Source: Streptomyces regalis
GTDB taxonomy: Bacteria > Actinomycetota > Actinomycetes > Streptomycetales > Streptomycetaceae
Reading direction: 5' to 3'
NCBI RefSeq assembly: GCF_001509475.1
Contig: NZ_LLZG01000029.1
Coordinates: forward strand, 1-22,950
Length of the DNA stretch: 22,950 bases
Part shown: in pieces, positions 1 through 6,954 of the stretch
Layout of the letters: the number at the start of each line of letters is the position of its first letter
Numbering within the stretch: the stretch's first letter is position 1
Made by a program: the position numbers and the translations under genes
Notes under the pieces: model-generated
What the model was told of the DNA's origin: nothing
The model's input: the letters and a program-made list of their open reading frames with translations, nothing else
Databases searched by the model: none

Positions 1-73
1 GGGGAGATCGGGGTGGAGTGAGGGCCGAGGGGAGGGGGGAGGGGTGAAGGGACGTGCACGGCCGACGCGGTGG

Positions 74-303
74 GTGACACGGTTGTCCCCGGTAGTGACA
101 CGGTCGGCCCGGTGTGACACGTCGGCGTGGTGGTGACACGGGCCGGCGCGGTGGGCGCGGTTGGTGACACGGACGGCGGGTGGGCAACAGAGCCGGCGCG
201 GTTGGTGACACGGACGGCGGGGTGGGTGTCAGGGCCGGCGCGTTGGTGACACGGACGGTGGGGTGGGCGACAGAGCCGGCGCGGTGGGCATCAGGGCCGG
301 CGG
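74..303. repeat. Degenerate G-rich minisatellite with GTGACAC heptamers
   Basis: The stretch before the sigma gene has no credible reading frame. It holds a degenerate tandem repeat with a unit of about 41-42 bp, clearest at 192-233 and 234-274, with an expanded copy at 142-191 and a shortened one at 275-295. Each unit starts GCCGGCGCG. The complete ones contain TTGGTGACACGGACGG. GTGACAC occurs seven times on the plus strand (74, 95, 114, 133, 164, 205, 245). Bases 1-70 are an even more G-rich run with no recognisable feature. The array lies 3' of the sigma gene, so it would fall in that gene's transcribed tail or in a spacer. Function is unknown. Confidence 0.75.
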
Positions 304-343
304 GGCCCGGTATCGGGATCTCACCGTCGGTCCTGCGCCACCG

Positions 344-913
344 CTAGCGGACCAGCCCCAGCTCAGGGTCCTCGCGCAGCTTCCCGAGCGCTCGTGACAC
401 CGCCGACTTCACCGTGCCGACGGAGACGCCGAGCACCTCGGCCGTCTGGACCTCGCTGAGATCCTCGTAGTACCGCAGGACGACCATCGCCCGCTGCCGC
501 GCCGGCAGCCGCATGATCGCGCGCCACATCGCGTCGTGCAGTGCCTGCTGCTCCGCCGGGTCGTCGTCGTGGCCGGGCTTGGGCTCCGGTTCGGGCAGCT
601 CATCGCAGGTGAACTCGTCGACCTTGCGCTTGCGCCACTGCGACGTCCGCGTGTTCAGCAGTGCCCTGCGCACATAGCCGTCGAGCGCGCGATGGTCCTC
701 GATGCGCTCCCAGGCGACATACGTCTTGGTGAGCGCGGTCTGCAGCAGGTCCTCCGCGTCGTTCGGGTTCGCGGTGAGCGACCGGGCGGTGCGCAGCAGC
801 ACCGGCTGGCGGGCCCGCACGTACGACGTGAACGAGGGATACGTCGCGTTCGGACGGGTCTGCCTCGCTGAAGTAGCGGCGTCGGAAGCGCTGGTGCAGA
901 CGGGTGTGGTCAT
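344..913 (-). CDS. SigE-family ECF-type RNA polymerase sigma factor
   Basis: A 189-aa ECF-type sigma factor of the family usually annotated SigE family in Streptomyces. It would direct RNA polymerase to a small set of promoters. Region 2 spans about residues 26-97 and contains DAEDLLQTALTKTYVAWERI and the WRKRK segment. A short acidic linker (about 102-122) replaces region 3. Region 4 spans about 122-180, with the helix-turn-helix near SVGTVKSAVSRALGKLRE. The ATG at 913 was chosen because it begins the only extension before region 2. GGAG sits very close to it, so a slightly internal start is possible. No anti-sigma gene is visible downstream, where repeats follow. The 146-bp leader (914-1059) carries inverted repeats. 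The family call is firm; target genes cannot be read from the sequence. Confidence 0.93.
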   Translation of the reverse strand: MTTPVCTSASDAATSARQTRPNATYPSFTSYVRARQPVLLRTARSLTANPNDAEDLLQTALTKTYVAWERIEDHRALDGYVRRALLNTRTSQWRKRKVDEFTCDELPEPEPKPGHDDDPAEQQALHDAMWRAIMRLPARQRAMVVLRYYEDLSEVQTAEVLGVSVGTVKSAVSRALGKLREDPELGLVR

Positions 914-1059
914 GGCTCCACGCTATGAGCGGCCCCTGCTTCAGCGGATCGGCCGCAGGTGCCGAAGCAACGTCCGCCTCAGGTTGTAGGGGTGGGGCTG
1001 GCTCCACCTCCTGAAGGTGGACGAGCGAGGGACACATACTGCGGGATTACCCCTGGGGG
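914..1059 (-). promoter_or_regulatory. Leader of the sigma gene with two mutually exclusive hairpins
   Basis: The 146-bp spacer between the thiolase stop and the sigma start is read on the minus strand. It contains an inverted repeat at 1003-1009/1015-1021 (7-bp arms TCCACCT/AGGTGGA, 5-nt loop). The inner part of this repeat can instead pair 991-995 with 1004-1008. An ACCCC/GGGGT palindromic block lies near 1050. The arrangement suggests an operator or an attenuator-like leader. No clean -35/-10 pair was identified, so the promoter position is not assigned. Confidence 0.4.
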
Positions 1060-2226
1060 TCAGGCGTCGACAGTAAGGACCAGCCCCGATGTCGGCACCC
1101 CCGTCCCCGCCGTCACCAGCACCCGTTCCGCCCCGGGTATCTGGTTCACGGACGTACCCCGCACCTGCCTCACCCCCTCCGCGATGCCGTTCATCCCGTG
1201 CAGATACGCCTCCCCGAGCTGCCCCCCGTGCGTGTTGAGCGGCAGCCGCTCCTCGGCCACGAAGTCCCCGGCCTCCCCCTTTCCACAGAACCCGAACTCC
1301 TCGAGCTGCATCAGCACGAAGGGGGTGAAGTGGTCGTACAGGATCCCCACGTCGATCTCTCCCGGCCCCAGCCCCGCCGTCCGCCACAACTGCCGCGCCA
1401 CCACGGCCATCTCCGGCAGACCGGTGAGGTCGTCCCGGTAGAAGCTCGTCATCTGCTCCTGCCCTCGGCCGGCGCCCTGGGCCGCCGCCGCTATGACGGC
1501 CGGCGGGTGGGCCAGGTCACGGGCCCGGTCGACGGACGTGACGACGAGCGCCTGGCCGCCGTCCGTCTCCTGGCAGCAGTCCAGCAGCCGCAATGGCTCG
1601 ACGATCCAGCGCGAGGCCGCGTGGTCGGCGAGGGTGATGGGTCTGCCGTGGAAGTAGGCGGCCGGGTTGGTCGCCGCGTACTTGCGGTCCATCACCGCCA
1701 CATGCCCGAACACCTCCGGCGTCAGCCCGTATGTGTGCATGTATCTCTGGGCCGCCATCGCCACCCAGGAAGCCGGCGTGAGCAGCCCGAAGGGCAGTGA
1801 CCAGCCGAGCGCCACACCCTCCGCCGACGGCTCCCGGTGCTGCACCCCCGACCCGAAGCGCCGCCCCGATCGCTCGTTGAACGCCCGGTAGCAGACCACC
1901 ACCTCCGCGACCCCCGTGGCCACGGCGAGCGCCGCCTGCTGGACGGTCGCGCAGGCCGCACCGCCGCCGTAGTGGACTCGGGAGAAGAAGGACAGCTCAC
2001 CCATCCCGCAGGCCTGGGCCACGGTGATCTCCGGGCTGGTGTCCATCGTGAACGTCACCATCCCGTCCACGTCCCCGGGCGTCAGCCCCGCGTCGTCCAG
2101 TGCGGTCCGCACCGCCTCCACGGCCAGCCGGAGCTCGCTGCGCCCCGAGTCCTTGGAGAACTCGGTGGCCCCGACACCGACAATCGCCGCCCGACCGGCA
2201 AGGGCGTCCCGCGCGCGGACGCTCAT
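1060..2226 (-). CDS. Thiolase-fold lipid-transfer protein, Ltp2-like (possible acyl-CoA aldolase)
   Basis: A 388-aa non-condensing thiolase-superfamily protein usually annotated as lipid-transfer protein. In characterised steroid degraders, Ltp2-type enzymes partner with a DUF35/OB-fold domain and cleave the side-chain beta-hydroxyacyl-CoA by a retro-aldol reaction. The N-terminal fold appears as AAIVGVGATEFSKDSGRSEL (13-32). The usual nucleophile region reads YGGGAACATVQQA (86-98). C-terminal motifs are LYDHFTPFVLMQLEEFGF (296-313) and GGQLGEAYLHGMNG (334-347). Y297 and Y341 lie where aldolase-type Ltp2 proteins carry functional tyrosines. The ATG at 2226 overlaps the stop of the upstream MaoC gene (ATGA), so translation is probably coupled. 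The real substrate (steroid, other acyl-CoA) is not shown by the sequence. Confidence 0.85.
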   Translation of the reverse strand: MSVRARDALAGRAAIVGVGATEFSKDSGRSELRLAVEAVRTALDDAGLTPGDVDGMVTFTMDTSPEITVAQACGMGELSFFSRVHYGGGAACATVQQAALAVATGVAEVVVCYRAFNERSGRRFGSGVQHREPSAEGVALGWSLPFGLLTPASWVAMAAQRYMHTYGLTPEVFGHVAVMDRKYAATNPAAYFHGRPITLADHAASRWIVEPLRLLDCCQETDGGQALVVTSVDRARDLAHPPAVIAAAAQGAGRGQEQMTSFYRDDLTGLPEMAVVARQLWRTAGLGPGEIDVGILYDHFTPFVLMQLEEFGFCGKGEAGDFVAEERLPLNTHGGQLGEAYLHGMNGIAEGVRQVRGTSVNQIPGAERVLVTAGTGVPTSGLVLTVDA

Positions 2227-2747
2227 GCCGGACCCTCCGACGGCATGGTGACCGCGGCCCTCGTCGGCACGCTGTCCGCCACCGCCGGCGGCACGCTGTC
2301 CGCCACTCCCGCCGAGCCGGTGCCCGCCGTCCCTGCCGGCAGGGTCACCGTCACCGTGCCGGTCACGTGTCTGCCGATGCCGTTCGCGCCGACCACCCGT
2401 ACCGTCACCGTGTCGCCGGCGACGTCCTCGACCGTGCCCGTCAACACCATCGTGTCTCCCGGGTAGTTGGGCGCCCCGAGTCGTATGGCCACCCTGCGCA
2501 GTACGGCCGTCGGTCCGAAGTGGTCGGTGATGTAGCGGCCGACCAGGCCGTTCGTCGTCAGGATGTTCATGAAGATGTCGGGGGATCCCTTCCGCCGGGC
2601 CAACTCCGCGTCGTGGTGCACGTCCTGGTAGTCGCGCGAGGCGATGGCCCCGGCGACGATCAGGGTGCGGGTGATCGGGACCTCCAGCGGCGGCAGTTCG
2701 TCACCGGCCTTGATGCGGCTTGCCGTCGCGCCCTCACCGGCCCTCAT
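2223..2747 (-). CDS. MaoC-family enoyl-CoA hydratase, ChsH1-like
   Basis: A 174-aa single hot-dog MaoC hydratase. It should add water to an enoyl-CoA as the catalytic half of a heteromeric hydratase with the product of the gene just upstream. The hydratase-2 dyad is present as D39-x4-H44 in SRDYQDVHHD. The start was fixed at the ATG at 2747 because the longer open frame running upstream lies over the neighbouring gene in another frame. This ATG overlaps that gene's TGA by 4 bp. After about residue 137 comes a low-complexity tail not needed for the fold. It contains an 8-residue repeat (ADSVPPAV, ADSVPTRA) encoded by a 24-bp direct repeat (2266-2282 and 2290-2306). The stop overlaps the thiolase start. 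Family confidence is high; the steroid role is inferred from operon structure. Confidence 0.87.
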   Translation of the reverse strand: MRAGEGATASRIKAGDELPPLEVPITRTLIVAGAIASRDYQDVHHDAELARRKGSPDIFMNILTTNGLVGRYITDHFGPTAVLRRVAIRLGAPNYPGDTMVLTGTVEDVAGDTVTVRVVGANGIGRHVTGTVTVTLPAGTAGTGSAGVADSVPPAVADSVPTRAAVTMPSEGPA

Positions 2748-3712
2748 GCGACAACCTCCTGAATCCGCTGAGCCTCCTGAGTGCGCCAGACAGGCAGCAC
2801 CAACCCCTCGTCGTACTCCTGGAATTCGAGCCGCACCGGCAGTCCGATCCGCACCTTGTCGTACGGCACCCCCACCACGTTGCCGATCATCCGCACCCCC
2901 TCGGCCAGTTCGATCAGACCGACCGCGTACGGAGGGTCGAAGGCGGGGAACGGCGGGTGGTGCATCACGACGTACGAATAGACCGTCCCCTCGCCACTCG
3001 CCTCGACCGTGTCCCAGCCCAGGCCGCCGCAGGCGTTGCAGCCGGGCAGCCAGGGGTGGCGCAGGGTGCCGCAACCTGTGCAGCGCTGGATGGGCAGGCT
3101 GTGCCGCTGGATGCCCTCCCAGAAGGCTGCGTTGTCGCGGTTGACCACGGGACGAGGGCGGGCAAGCTTCTTGCGCGGACCCGACTGGCCGGCCTGACGT
3201 ATGGGTGCGTACTTGAGGATGCGGAAGCGGTGGGTGCCCGCGAGGTCGGTACCGACGCGGATGTCCATGCGGGTCGTGACGAAGTATCCCGTGCCGAGCT
3301 TCGTCGTCTTCCTCTCCGACACCGACTCGATCACCGAGTCGAAGGTGATCTCGTCCCCGGGCCGCAGGGGCTGTAGATACTCCTGCTCGCAGTCGGTGGC
3401 GACCACCGAGGTGTAGCCCGCCTCGTCGAGCAGGCCGAGCAGTTCTTCGTACGCGTGCGCGCGTCCCGTATGGCCGGAGAGGCCGCTCATGGTCCACACC
3501 TGGAGCATGGTGGGCGGAGCGGTGGCGTCCGGTCCCGAGTACGCCGGGTTGGTGTCGCCCATGGCCTCGCACCAGTGCCGGATCATGGGCGCGTTGACGG
3601 GATCCTTGCCCGCGCGCGCCACAGCGGCGCGCTGCCCCTCGTAGAGCTTCAGCCGCGTCTCGAAGTCGTCGCTCGCTTCCACCTCATGGCTCACCACCGG
3701 CTCGTAACTCAC
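2744..3712 (-). CDS. MaoC N-terminal domain / DUF35 OB-fold bifunctional protein, ChsH2-like
   Basis: A 322-aa two-domain protein. Residues about 15-170 form a MaoC-type hot-dog domain. Residues about 195-315 form a DUF35 rubredoxin-like zinc ribbon plus OB fold, with zinc ligands C211, C214, C225 and C228 (CTGC...CNAC). In ChsH2 proteins the MaoC half supports ChsH1, and the DUF35 half docks the Ltp2 aldolase. That fits the two genes directly downstream. The hydratase motif reads GDTNPAYSG, with Tyr58 where active enzymes have His, so this half is probably non-catalytic, as in ChsH2. The start is GTG at 3712, preceded on the minus strand by a GGGGGCG run. It is the first gene of the operon, with an operator-like palindrome about 170 bp upstream. 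Confidence 0.88.
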   Translation of the reverse strand: MSYEPVVSHEVEASDDFETRLKLYEGQRAAVARAGKDPVNAPMIRHWCEAMGDTNPAYSGPDATAPPTMLQVWTMSGLSGHTGRAHAYEELLGLLDEAGYTSVVATDCEQEYLQPLRPGDEITFDSVIESVSERKTTKLGTGYFVTTRMDIRVGTDLAGTHRFRILKYAPIRQAGQSGPRKKLARPRPVVNRDNAAFWEGIQRHSLPIQRCTGCGTLRHPWLPGCNACGGLGWDTVEASGEGTVYSYVVMHHPPFPAFDPPYAVGLIELAEGVRMIGNVVGVPYDKVRIGLPVRLEFQEYDEGLVLPVWRTQEAQRIQEVVA

Positions 3713-3971
3713 CGTCGCCCCCTAGCCCTCATCGCCCTCGTCGCCCCACGGCGCATCGCACTGACACTTCTGGTACACCGCGACCGCCGATCCGGTTCCC
3801 ATGAGTTCTTGGGAACTTCACGAGGCCCAAGCCCCAGGCCCCAAACTCCAGGCCCCAGGCCCCAGGCCCTCCGAAGATTTCTGACTGTCCGTCAGATACG
3901 CCGCAGTGTCAAGGCCACAGAAGGGCGCAGAAGATCACCCGAAGGTCGTGGAGCGTCACGGCCGAACACGG
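3713..3971 (-). promoter_or_regulatory. Upstream region of the ChsH2/ChsH1/Ltp2-like operon, with inverted and direct repeats
   Basis: This is the first part of a 376-bp gene-free stretch, and it must hold the promoter of the steroid-type operon. Visible structures are nested inverted repeats GTTCCC/GGGAAC (3795-3800/3811-3816) and AGTTC/GAACT (3804-3808/3813-3817), then an imperfect run of AGGCCCC-type 7-mers (3822-3868), then the separate palindrome at 3880-3896. I could not place a convincing -35/-10 pair. Nothing coding is visible. Confidence 0.5.
3880..3896. promoter_or_regulatory. 17-bp TetR-type operator palindrome
   Basis: TCTGACTGTCCGTCAGA has perfect 6-bp arms (TCTGAC/GTCAGA) around a 5-bp spacer. 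It lies upstream of an acyl-CoA/steroid-type operon, and such operons are commonly controlled by TetR-family repressors that bind palindromes of this size. No regulator gene is adjacent, so it would act in trans. The identity of the regulator is inference. Confidence 0.5.
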
Positions 3972-4014
3972 AAAAACGCCTGCGCGGCGGCACCGAAGTA
4001 CCGCCGCGCAGACG
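3972..4014 (-). terminator. Intrinsic terminator with T-tract, second of two
   Basis: Inverted repeat 3977-3990/4001-4014 forms a 14-bp G+C-rich stem with one mismatch and a 10-nt loop. Read on the minus strand it is followed by five T residues (plus-strand AAAAA at 3972-3976). It is the more distal of two terminators after the secreted-protein gene and would isolate that gene from the operon at 3712. Confidence 0.75.
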
Positions 4015-4045
4015 CCTTGCACCCCACAGCACACCCCACAGATCC

Positions 4046-4085
4046 GAGAGGGCCGGCGCATGAGCACCGGGGCGCCGGCCCCCTC
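4046..4085 (-). terminator. Strong hairpin terminator directly after the secreted-protein gene
   Basis: Arms 4046-4059 and 4072-4085 form a 14-bp stem with one mismatch, including GGCCGGCGC/GCGCCGGCC, and a 12-nt loop. It starts three bases after the stop codon of the minus-strand gene 4089-4415. There is no T-tract, which is usual for Streptomyces terminators. Confidence 0.75.
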
Positions 4086-4088
4086 AGC

Positions 4089-4415
4089 TCACCACCAGAG
4101 CGGAGTGAAGTTGACGGACGTGTTGTCGTTGCCCTGATTGACGGCCGTGAACGCGGAGCCGTTGACCTGGGCCGTGTTGCTCTGGTTCGAGGCGCCGGCG
4201 CCGGTCGCCTGCTGCTGTGTGGTGGACGAGGTGCCGTAGTTGTCGCCGCCGACCCCGCTGCCCACGAGGCCCTGGGCGGCGTTCGTGACAGCCGCACTGG
4301 ATCCGTCGTCCGCGATGGCGCCGTTGTCCGCCGCGGCGACACCGGCGAACAGGGCGGCGGCGAGCGGGAGGGCGGAGACGGCCGCGATGACGCGGGCGGT
4401 ACGGATGCTTGCCAT
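4089..4415 (-). CDS. Small secreted Asn/Gln/Ser/Thr-rich protein
   Basis: A 108-aa protein with a Sec signal peptide: basic start MASIRTAR, hydrophobic core to about residue 26, and a likely cleavage site at GVAAA-DNG (29/30). The mature part of about 79 aa has no cysteine. It is rich in G, N, Q, S and T, with the segments TQQQATGAGASNQSNTAQVN and FTAVNQGNDNTSVNF, and ends in an aromatic PLWW. This resembles surface proteins that form amyloid-like fibres (rodlins, chaplins, curli-type repeats) in composition only. I do not recognise a rodlin or chaplin domain. ATG 4415 was preferred over the longer open frame because GGAGGAAC lies just upstream and the signal peptide begins there. The gene is monocistronic, with two terminators. 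Function is unknown; cell-surface placement is inferred. Confidence 0.8.
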   Translation of the reverse strand: MASIRTARVIAAVSALPLAAALFAGVAAADNGAIADDGSSAAVTNAAQGLVGSGVGGDNYGTSSTTQQQATGAGASNQSNTAQVNGSAFTAVNQGNDNTSVNFTPLWW

Positions 4416-4791
4416 GTTGTTCCTCCAGAACAGGTGCGCCCAGGCTCCCCGCCGGACGCATAGGTAGTGCATGAAGTACTGCTCCTTCCAAGGCAGTTGG
4501 CCGACCACCCTGGAGCTGTGCACGACGTCGCGAGATCAGAGTTGCCCACCGAATCCCCGGCGAACCACCCCGGATGCCCCTATTCGCCCTGAAGCGTGAT
4601 GACAAGTCGATAAACCCCTTTCGCCACTTCCGCCCAATAAGCCAGGGCAGTACGGACAGCTCAACCCCAAGCACCACAAGGGGTGAAAGGTTCCGGCAGG
4701 CTTCTTGCCAACCCCCGCCAACCGGCGAATCGCCCGGCGATGCGCACCCTCCCCTCTTTCCTTTTTCGAACATTCGTACGAACATGGACTC
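4416..4791. promoter_or_regulatory. Divergent intergenic region of the secreted-protein and Prim-Pol genes
   Basis: 376 bp without a credible gene. For the minus-strand gene a possible promoter reads TTGTCA (4605-4600), a 17-bp spacer, then TAGGGG (4582-4577), leaving a leader of about 160 nt. Next to the Prim-Pol start lie the perfect 10-bp palindrome TTCGTACGAA (4773-4782) and a direct repeat CGAACAT (4767-4773 and 4779-4785). These could mark an operator for the plus-strand gene. All of this is pattern-based. Confidence 0.35.
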
Positions 4792-5658
4792 ATGGCCACC
4801 ACCGACCGGCAGGCCACGACGCTGGCCCTCGCACACGCCCTGTCAGCCGCCGAACGCGGACTGGCCGTCATCCCCCTGTCCCGGACGAAGCTCCCGGCCC
4901 TGCGCTCCCCGCACCGCGACGACCCCGCCCCCGCGCCCTGCCACGGCGAGTGCGGCCGCTTCGGGCACGGGGTCTACGACGCCTCCACCGACCCCGCCCG
5001 CATCCGCGAACTCTTCGCCGCCGCCCCCTGGGCCACGGGCTACGGCATCGCGTGCGGCCTGCCCCCACACCACCTGATCGGCATCGACCTCGACACCAAA
5101 TCCGGTACGGACTCCTCGGCCGCCCTGCGCGAACTGGCGCTGCGCCACCTGTTCACGATCCCGCCCACGGTGGTCGTCCTGACCCCCAGCGGCGGCCGCC
5201 ACCTCTGGCTGACCGGCCCGCCCGACGTCGTCGTCCCCAACTCGGCGGGCCGCCTCGCGCCGGGCATCGACATCCGGGGCGCCGGCGGCTACCTCGTCGG
5301 CCCCGGCTCCCGTACCGACCACGGCGTCTACAGCACTGCTCCCGGAACCTCCCACATCGTCCCCGCGCCCTGCCCGCGCGCCCTCCTGCGCCTTCTGCTC
5401 CCCCCGCCCCGTACGCACCACCCCACGCCCCCCGCGACCGGCGGCCACGGGCAAGGACTCGTCCAGTTCGTGCTCGCCGCCCACGAGGGCCAGCGCAACA
5501 CCCGCCTGTTCTGGGCGGCCTGCCGTGCCTACGAGGACGGCATCGGCCCCGCCCTCGTCGACCCCCTCGTCGAGGCGGCACTCAGCACCGGCCTGACCGA
5601 ACGCGAGGCCCGCGCGACGATCGCGTCGGCTGCGCGGATGACTGGGCACCGCCCTTGA
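4792..5658 (+). CDS. Bifunctional DNA primase/polymerase (Prim-Pol, AEP) domain protein
   Basis: A 288-aa stand-alone Prim-Pol domain protein of the archaeo-eukaryotic primase superfamily. All three active-site motifs are present: GIDLDTK (D99, D101, metal binding), SGGRHLW (H137, nucleotide site) and GIDIRGAGGYLVGPGS (D160). It could therefore make primers or polymerise DNA. No helicase domain follows. After residue 200 comes a proline-rich hinge and a helical tail (about 220-285) like the PriCT-type tails of such proteins. CHGEC (50-54) may be part of a metal site. The start is ATG 4792 because the sequence before it has no family similarity. No Shine-Dalgarno is visible (GAACATGGACTC precedes), so initiation is uncertain. 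A degenerate relative lies at 15203-15862. Role in repair or replication is inferred from the family. Confidence 0.85.
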   Translation: MATTDRQATTLALAHALSAAERGLAVIPLSRTKLPALRSPHRDDPAPAPCHGECGRFGHGVYDASTDPARIRELFAAAPWATGYGIACGLPPHHLIGIDLDTKSGTDSSAALRELALRHLFTIPPTVVVLTPSGGRHLWLTGPPDVVVPNSAGRLAPGIDIRGAGGYLVGPGSRTDHGVYSTAPGTSHIVPAPCPRALLRLLLPPPRTHHPTPPATGGHGQGLVQFVLAAHEGQRNTRLFWAACRAYEDGIGPALVDPLVEAALSTGLTEREARATIASAARMTGHRP

Positions 5659-5766
5659 ACGGGGCACCGGCCCTGACAGGGCGTCCGGGCGTCCGCGGCT
5701 CGCAGGCGCCTGACAGGCCTTGAAATTCACGGGAGCTCGATGCACCACCGCCCTGGAGCGCCGACC

Positions 5767-6198
5767 ATGTCGCTGACCCGCGTCGTCCTCGCGTCCGGCC
5801 GCTCCCTCGACCTGTCGGAGCTGCAGCTCTCCTCGACGTACGGCGCCATGCTGGAGGGCTACCCGTGCAAGCCGGTCAACGACATGAAGATCAAGGGCCT
5901 CGTCCGCGCCGCGGAGCACGCCCACCCCTCCAGCCCGGTGCACCTCGTTCCGCCGCCGCGCGAGTATCCCGACCAGTACGCGGGCGCGTTCGGCCCGGTC
6001 GAGGTGCTGCCGTCGGTGGCCTGCGTGGGCGCCTTCCACTCCACAGCCCTCGACCGCGACCACGACCCGGTCCTGTATCGCTCCGCCCTCACGATCATCT
6101 GGTTCCAGCCCACCGCGCGCGTGCCGTCCGGATGTGACGCGGAGGAGGCATTGCGGCAGGTCGAGTGGGAGGGGCTGGCGCGGGACCACGAGCTCTAG
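5767..6198 (+). CDS. Conserved-looking hypothetical protein, 143 aa
   Basis: I do not recognise a named domain. The protein begins MSLTRVVLASGRSLDLSELQ and contains YGAMLEGYPCKPVND, followed by a VHLVPPPREYPDQYAGAFGP block and FHSTALDRDHDPVLYRSALT. It has no signal peptide or membrane segment and one clear Cys (C39), so it is probably soluble and cytoplasmic. Codon usage is normal for the window. ATG 5767 follows GGAG with an 8-nt spacer. An in-frame upstream ATG at 5740 also has GGAG, at short spacing, and would add nine residues. The stop codon sits inside a 31/36-bp direct repeat. It lies 108 bp after the Prim-Pol gene on the same strand; a shared transcript is possible. Confidence 0.75.
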   Translation: MSLTRVVLASGRSLDLSELQLSSTYGAMLEGYPCKPVNDMKIKGLVRAAEHAHPSSPVHLVPPPREYPDQYAGAFGPVEVLPSVACVGAFHSTALDRDHDPVLYRSALTIIWFQPTARVPSGCDAEEALRQVEWEGLARDHEL

Positions 6199-6254
6199 AG
6201 ACAGCGCTTCAACGACATACGAGCTCTGGAGACGAGAGGGCTCTTCAACGACAC
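6188..6254. repeat. Imperfect direct repeat overlapping the stop of the hypothetical gene
   Basis: Two adjacent copies, 6188-6218 and 6219-6254, share ACGAGCTCT-R-GAGAC at the start and TTCAACGACA-Y at the end, with a 5-base length difference in the middle. The first copy contains the stop codon of the gene ending at 6198. It looks like a recent tandem duplication. Confidence 0.7.
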
Positions 6255-6310
6255 CCGTGGCGGAGAAATCGGCTTGCCCAGACGGGGAGCCCGTATGCCA
6301 GGGTCGGCCG

Positions 6311-6954
6311 ATGAGCGTTTCCCGACGTGAGCTGATGCGCTGGCAGTTCGCTCTCACCTGGGCGCTGTTCGAATACCACCTCGACCGGCTCCGGCCCGAG
6401 GACTTCCTGTGGGAACCGGGGCCGCACTGCTGGACGGTACGTCCGGCCGCCGACGGCACCTGGGTGCCGACTGGGCGGAGACCGAGCCCGACCCCGTCCC
6501 CGTGCCGACCATCGCCTGGGTGAGCTGGCACATCGGCTGGTGGTGGAGCGTGGCCACCGACCATCTGCGGGGCCGCCCGCCCCGGCAGCGGACCGATGTC
6601 ACCTGGCCAGGCGCCGGAAAGGCGACCGTCACCTGGCTGCGCGACCTGCGGGCGGACTGGCCGGCCGCGCTGGACCCGCTCGACGACACGGATCTGGACG
6701 CCACGGCACCGTTCCCCTGGCCGGACGACCCGCAGTACACCGTCGCCCACATGATCGGCTGGGTGAACGCCGAGCTGATGAAGAACGCTGCGGAGATCGG
6801 GCAGTTGAGGCTGCTGCGGGCACAGCAGCTGGGGGGGCTGATCCGTCGCCGCCGACGCCGGCCGGAGGGTGTCTCCCGGCGAGATGTCCAGCTCGGCAAA
6901 GAGCACGAAAATGGGAGCCATCTGCTGTTTTGTGCTGGATCGGAGGCGCCATGA
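6311..6954 (+). pseudogene. DinB-family protein gene broken by a single-base frameshift
   Basis: The gene encodes a DinB/YfiT-like four-helix protein (metal-dependent thiol-S-transferase or damage-inducible fold). The family match is split over two frames. Frame 1 (from ATG 6311) reads MSVSRRELMRWQFALTWALF and runs to PAADGTWVP. Frame 2 continues with DWAETEPDPVPVPTIAWVSW, then HIGWWW and VAHMIGWVNAELMKNAAEIG. The two join at 6467-6471 (CCGAC); one extra G would restore a single frame. Without it the first frame stops at 6523. Histidines expected for the metal site (HIGWWW, VAHMIGW) are in the second frame. After RLLRAQQLGG the frame passes through seven G residues (6831-6837) into a basic tail. 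With six G it would stop at once. The second-frame stop overlaps the next ATG (ATGA). It may be a real mutation, a sequencing error or recoding. Confidence 0.75.

Noticed and set aside
74..303. CRISPR-like array
   Set aside because: Units are degenerate and contiguous with no unique spacers, the intervals are irregular, and no cas genes are near.
2748..3572. N-terminal extension of the MaoC hydratase frame
   Set aside because: The extension overlaps the ChsH2-like gene in another frame and is Arg/His/Gly-rich nonsense. The ATGA junction at 2744-2747 gives the natural start.
4767..4780. LexA/SOS box before the Prim-Pol gene
   Set aside because: The site reads GAAC-N4-GTAC, while the consensus needs GTTC in the second half. 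One mismatch in a conserved half-site is too weak to call, although the nearby palindrome is reported.
4843..6921. Very long minus-strand open frame (692 aa)
   Set aside because: It is antisense to the Prim-Pol, hypothetical and DinB genes. Its translation is Arg/Gly/Ala-biased with no domain, as expected for the complement of high-G+C coding DNA.
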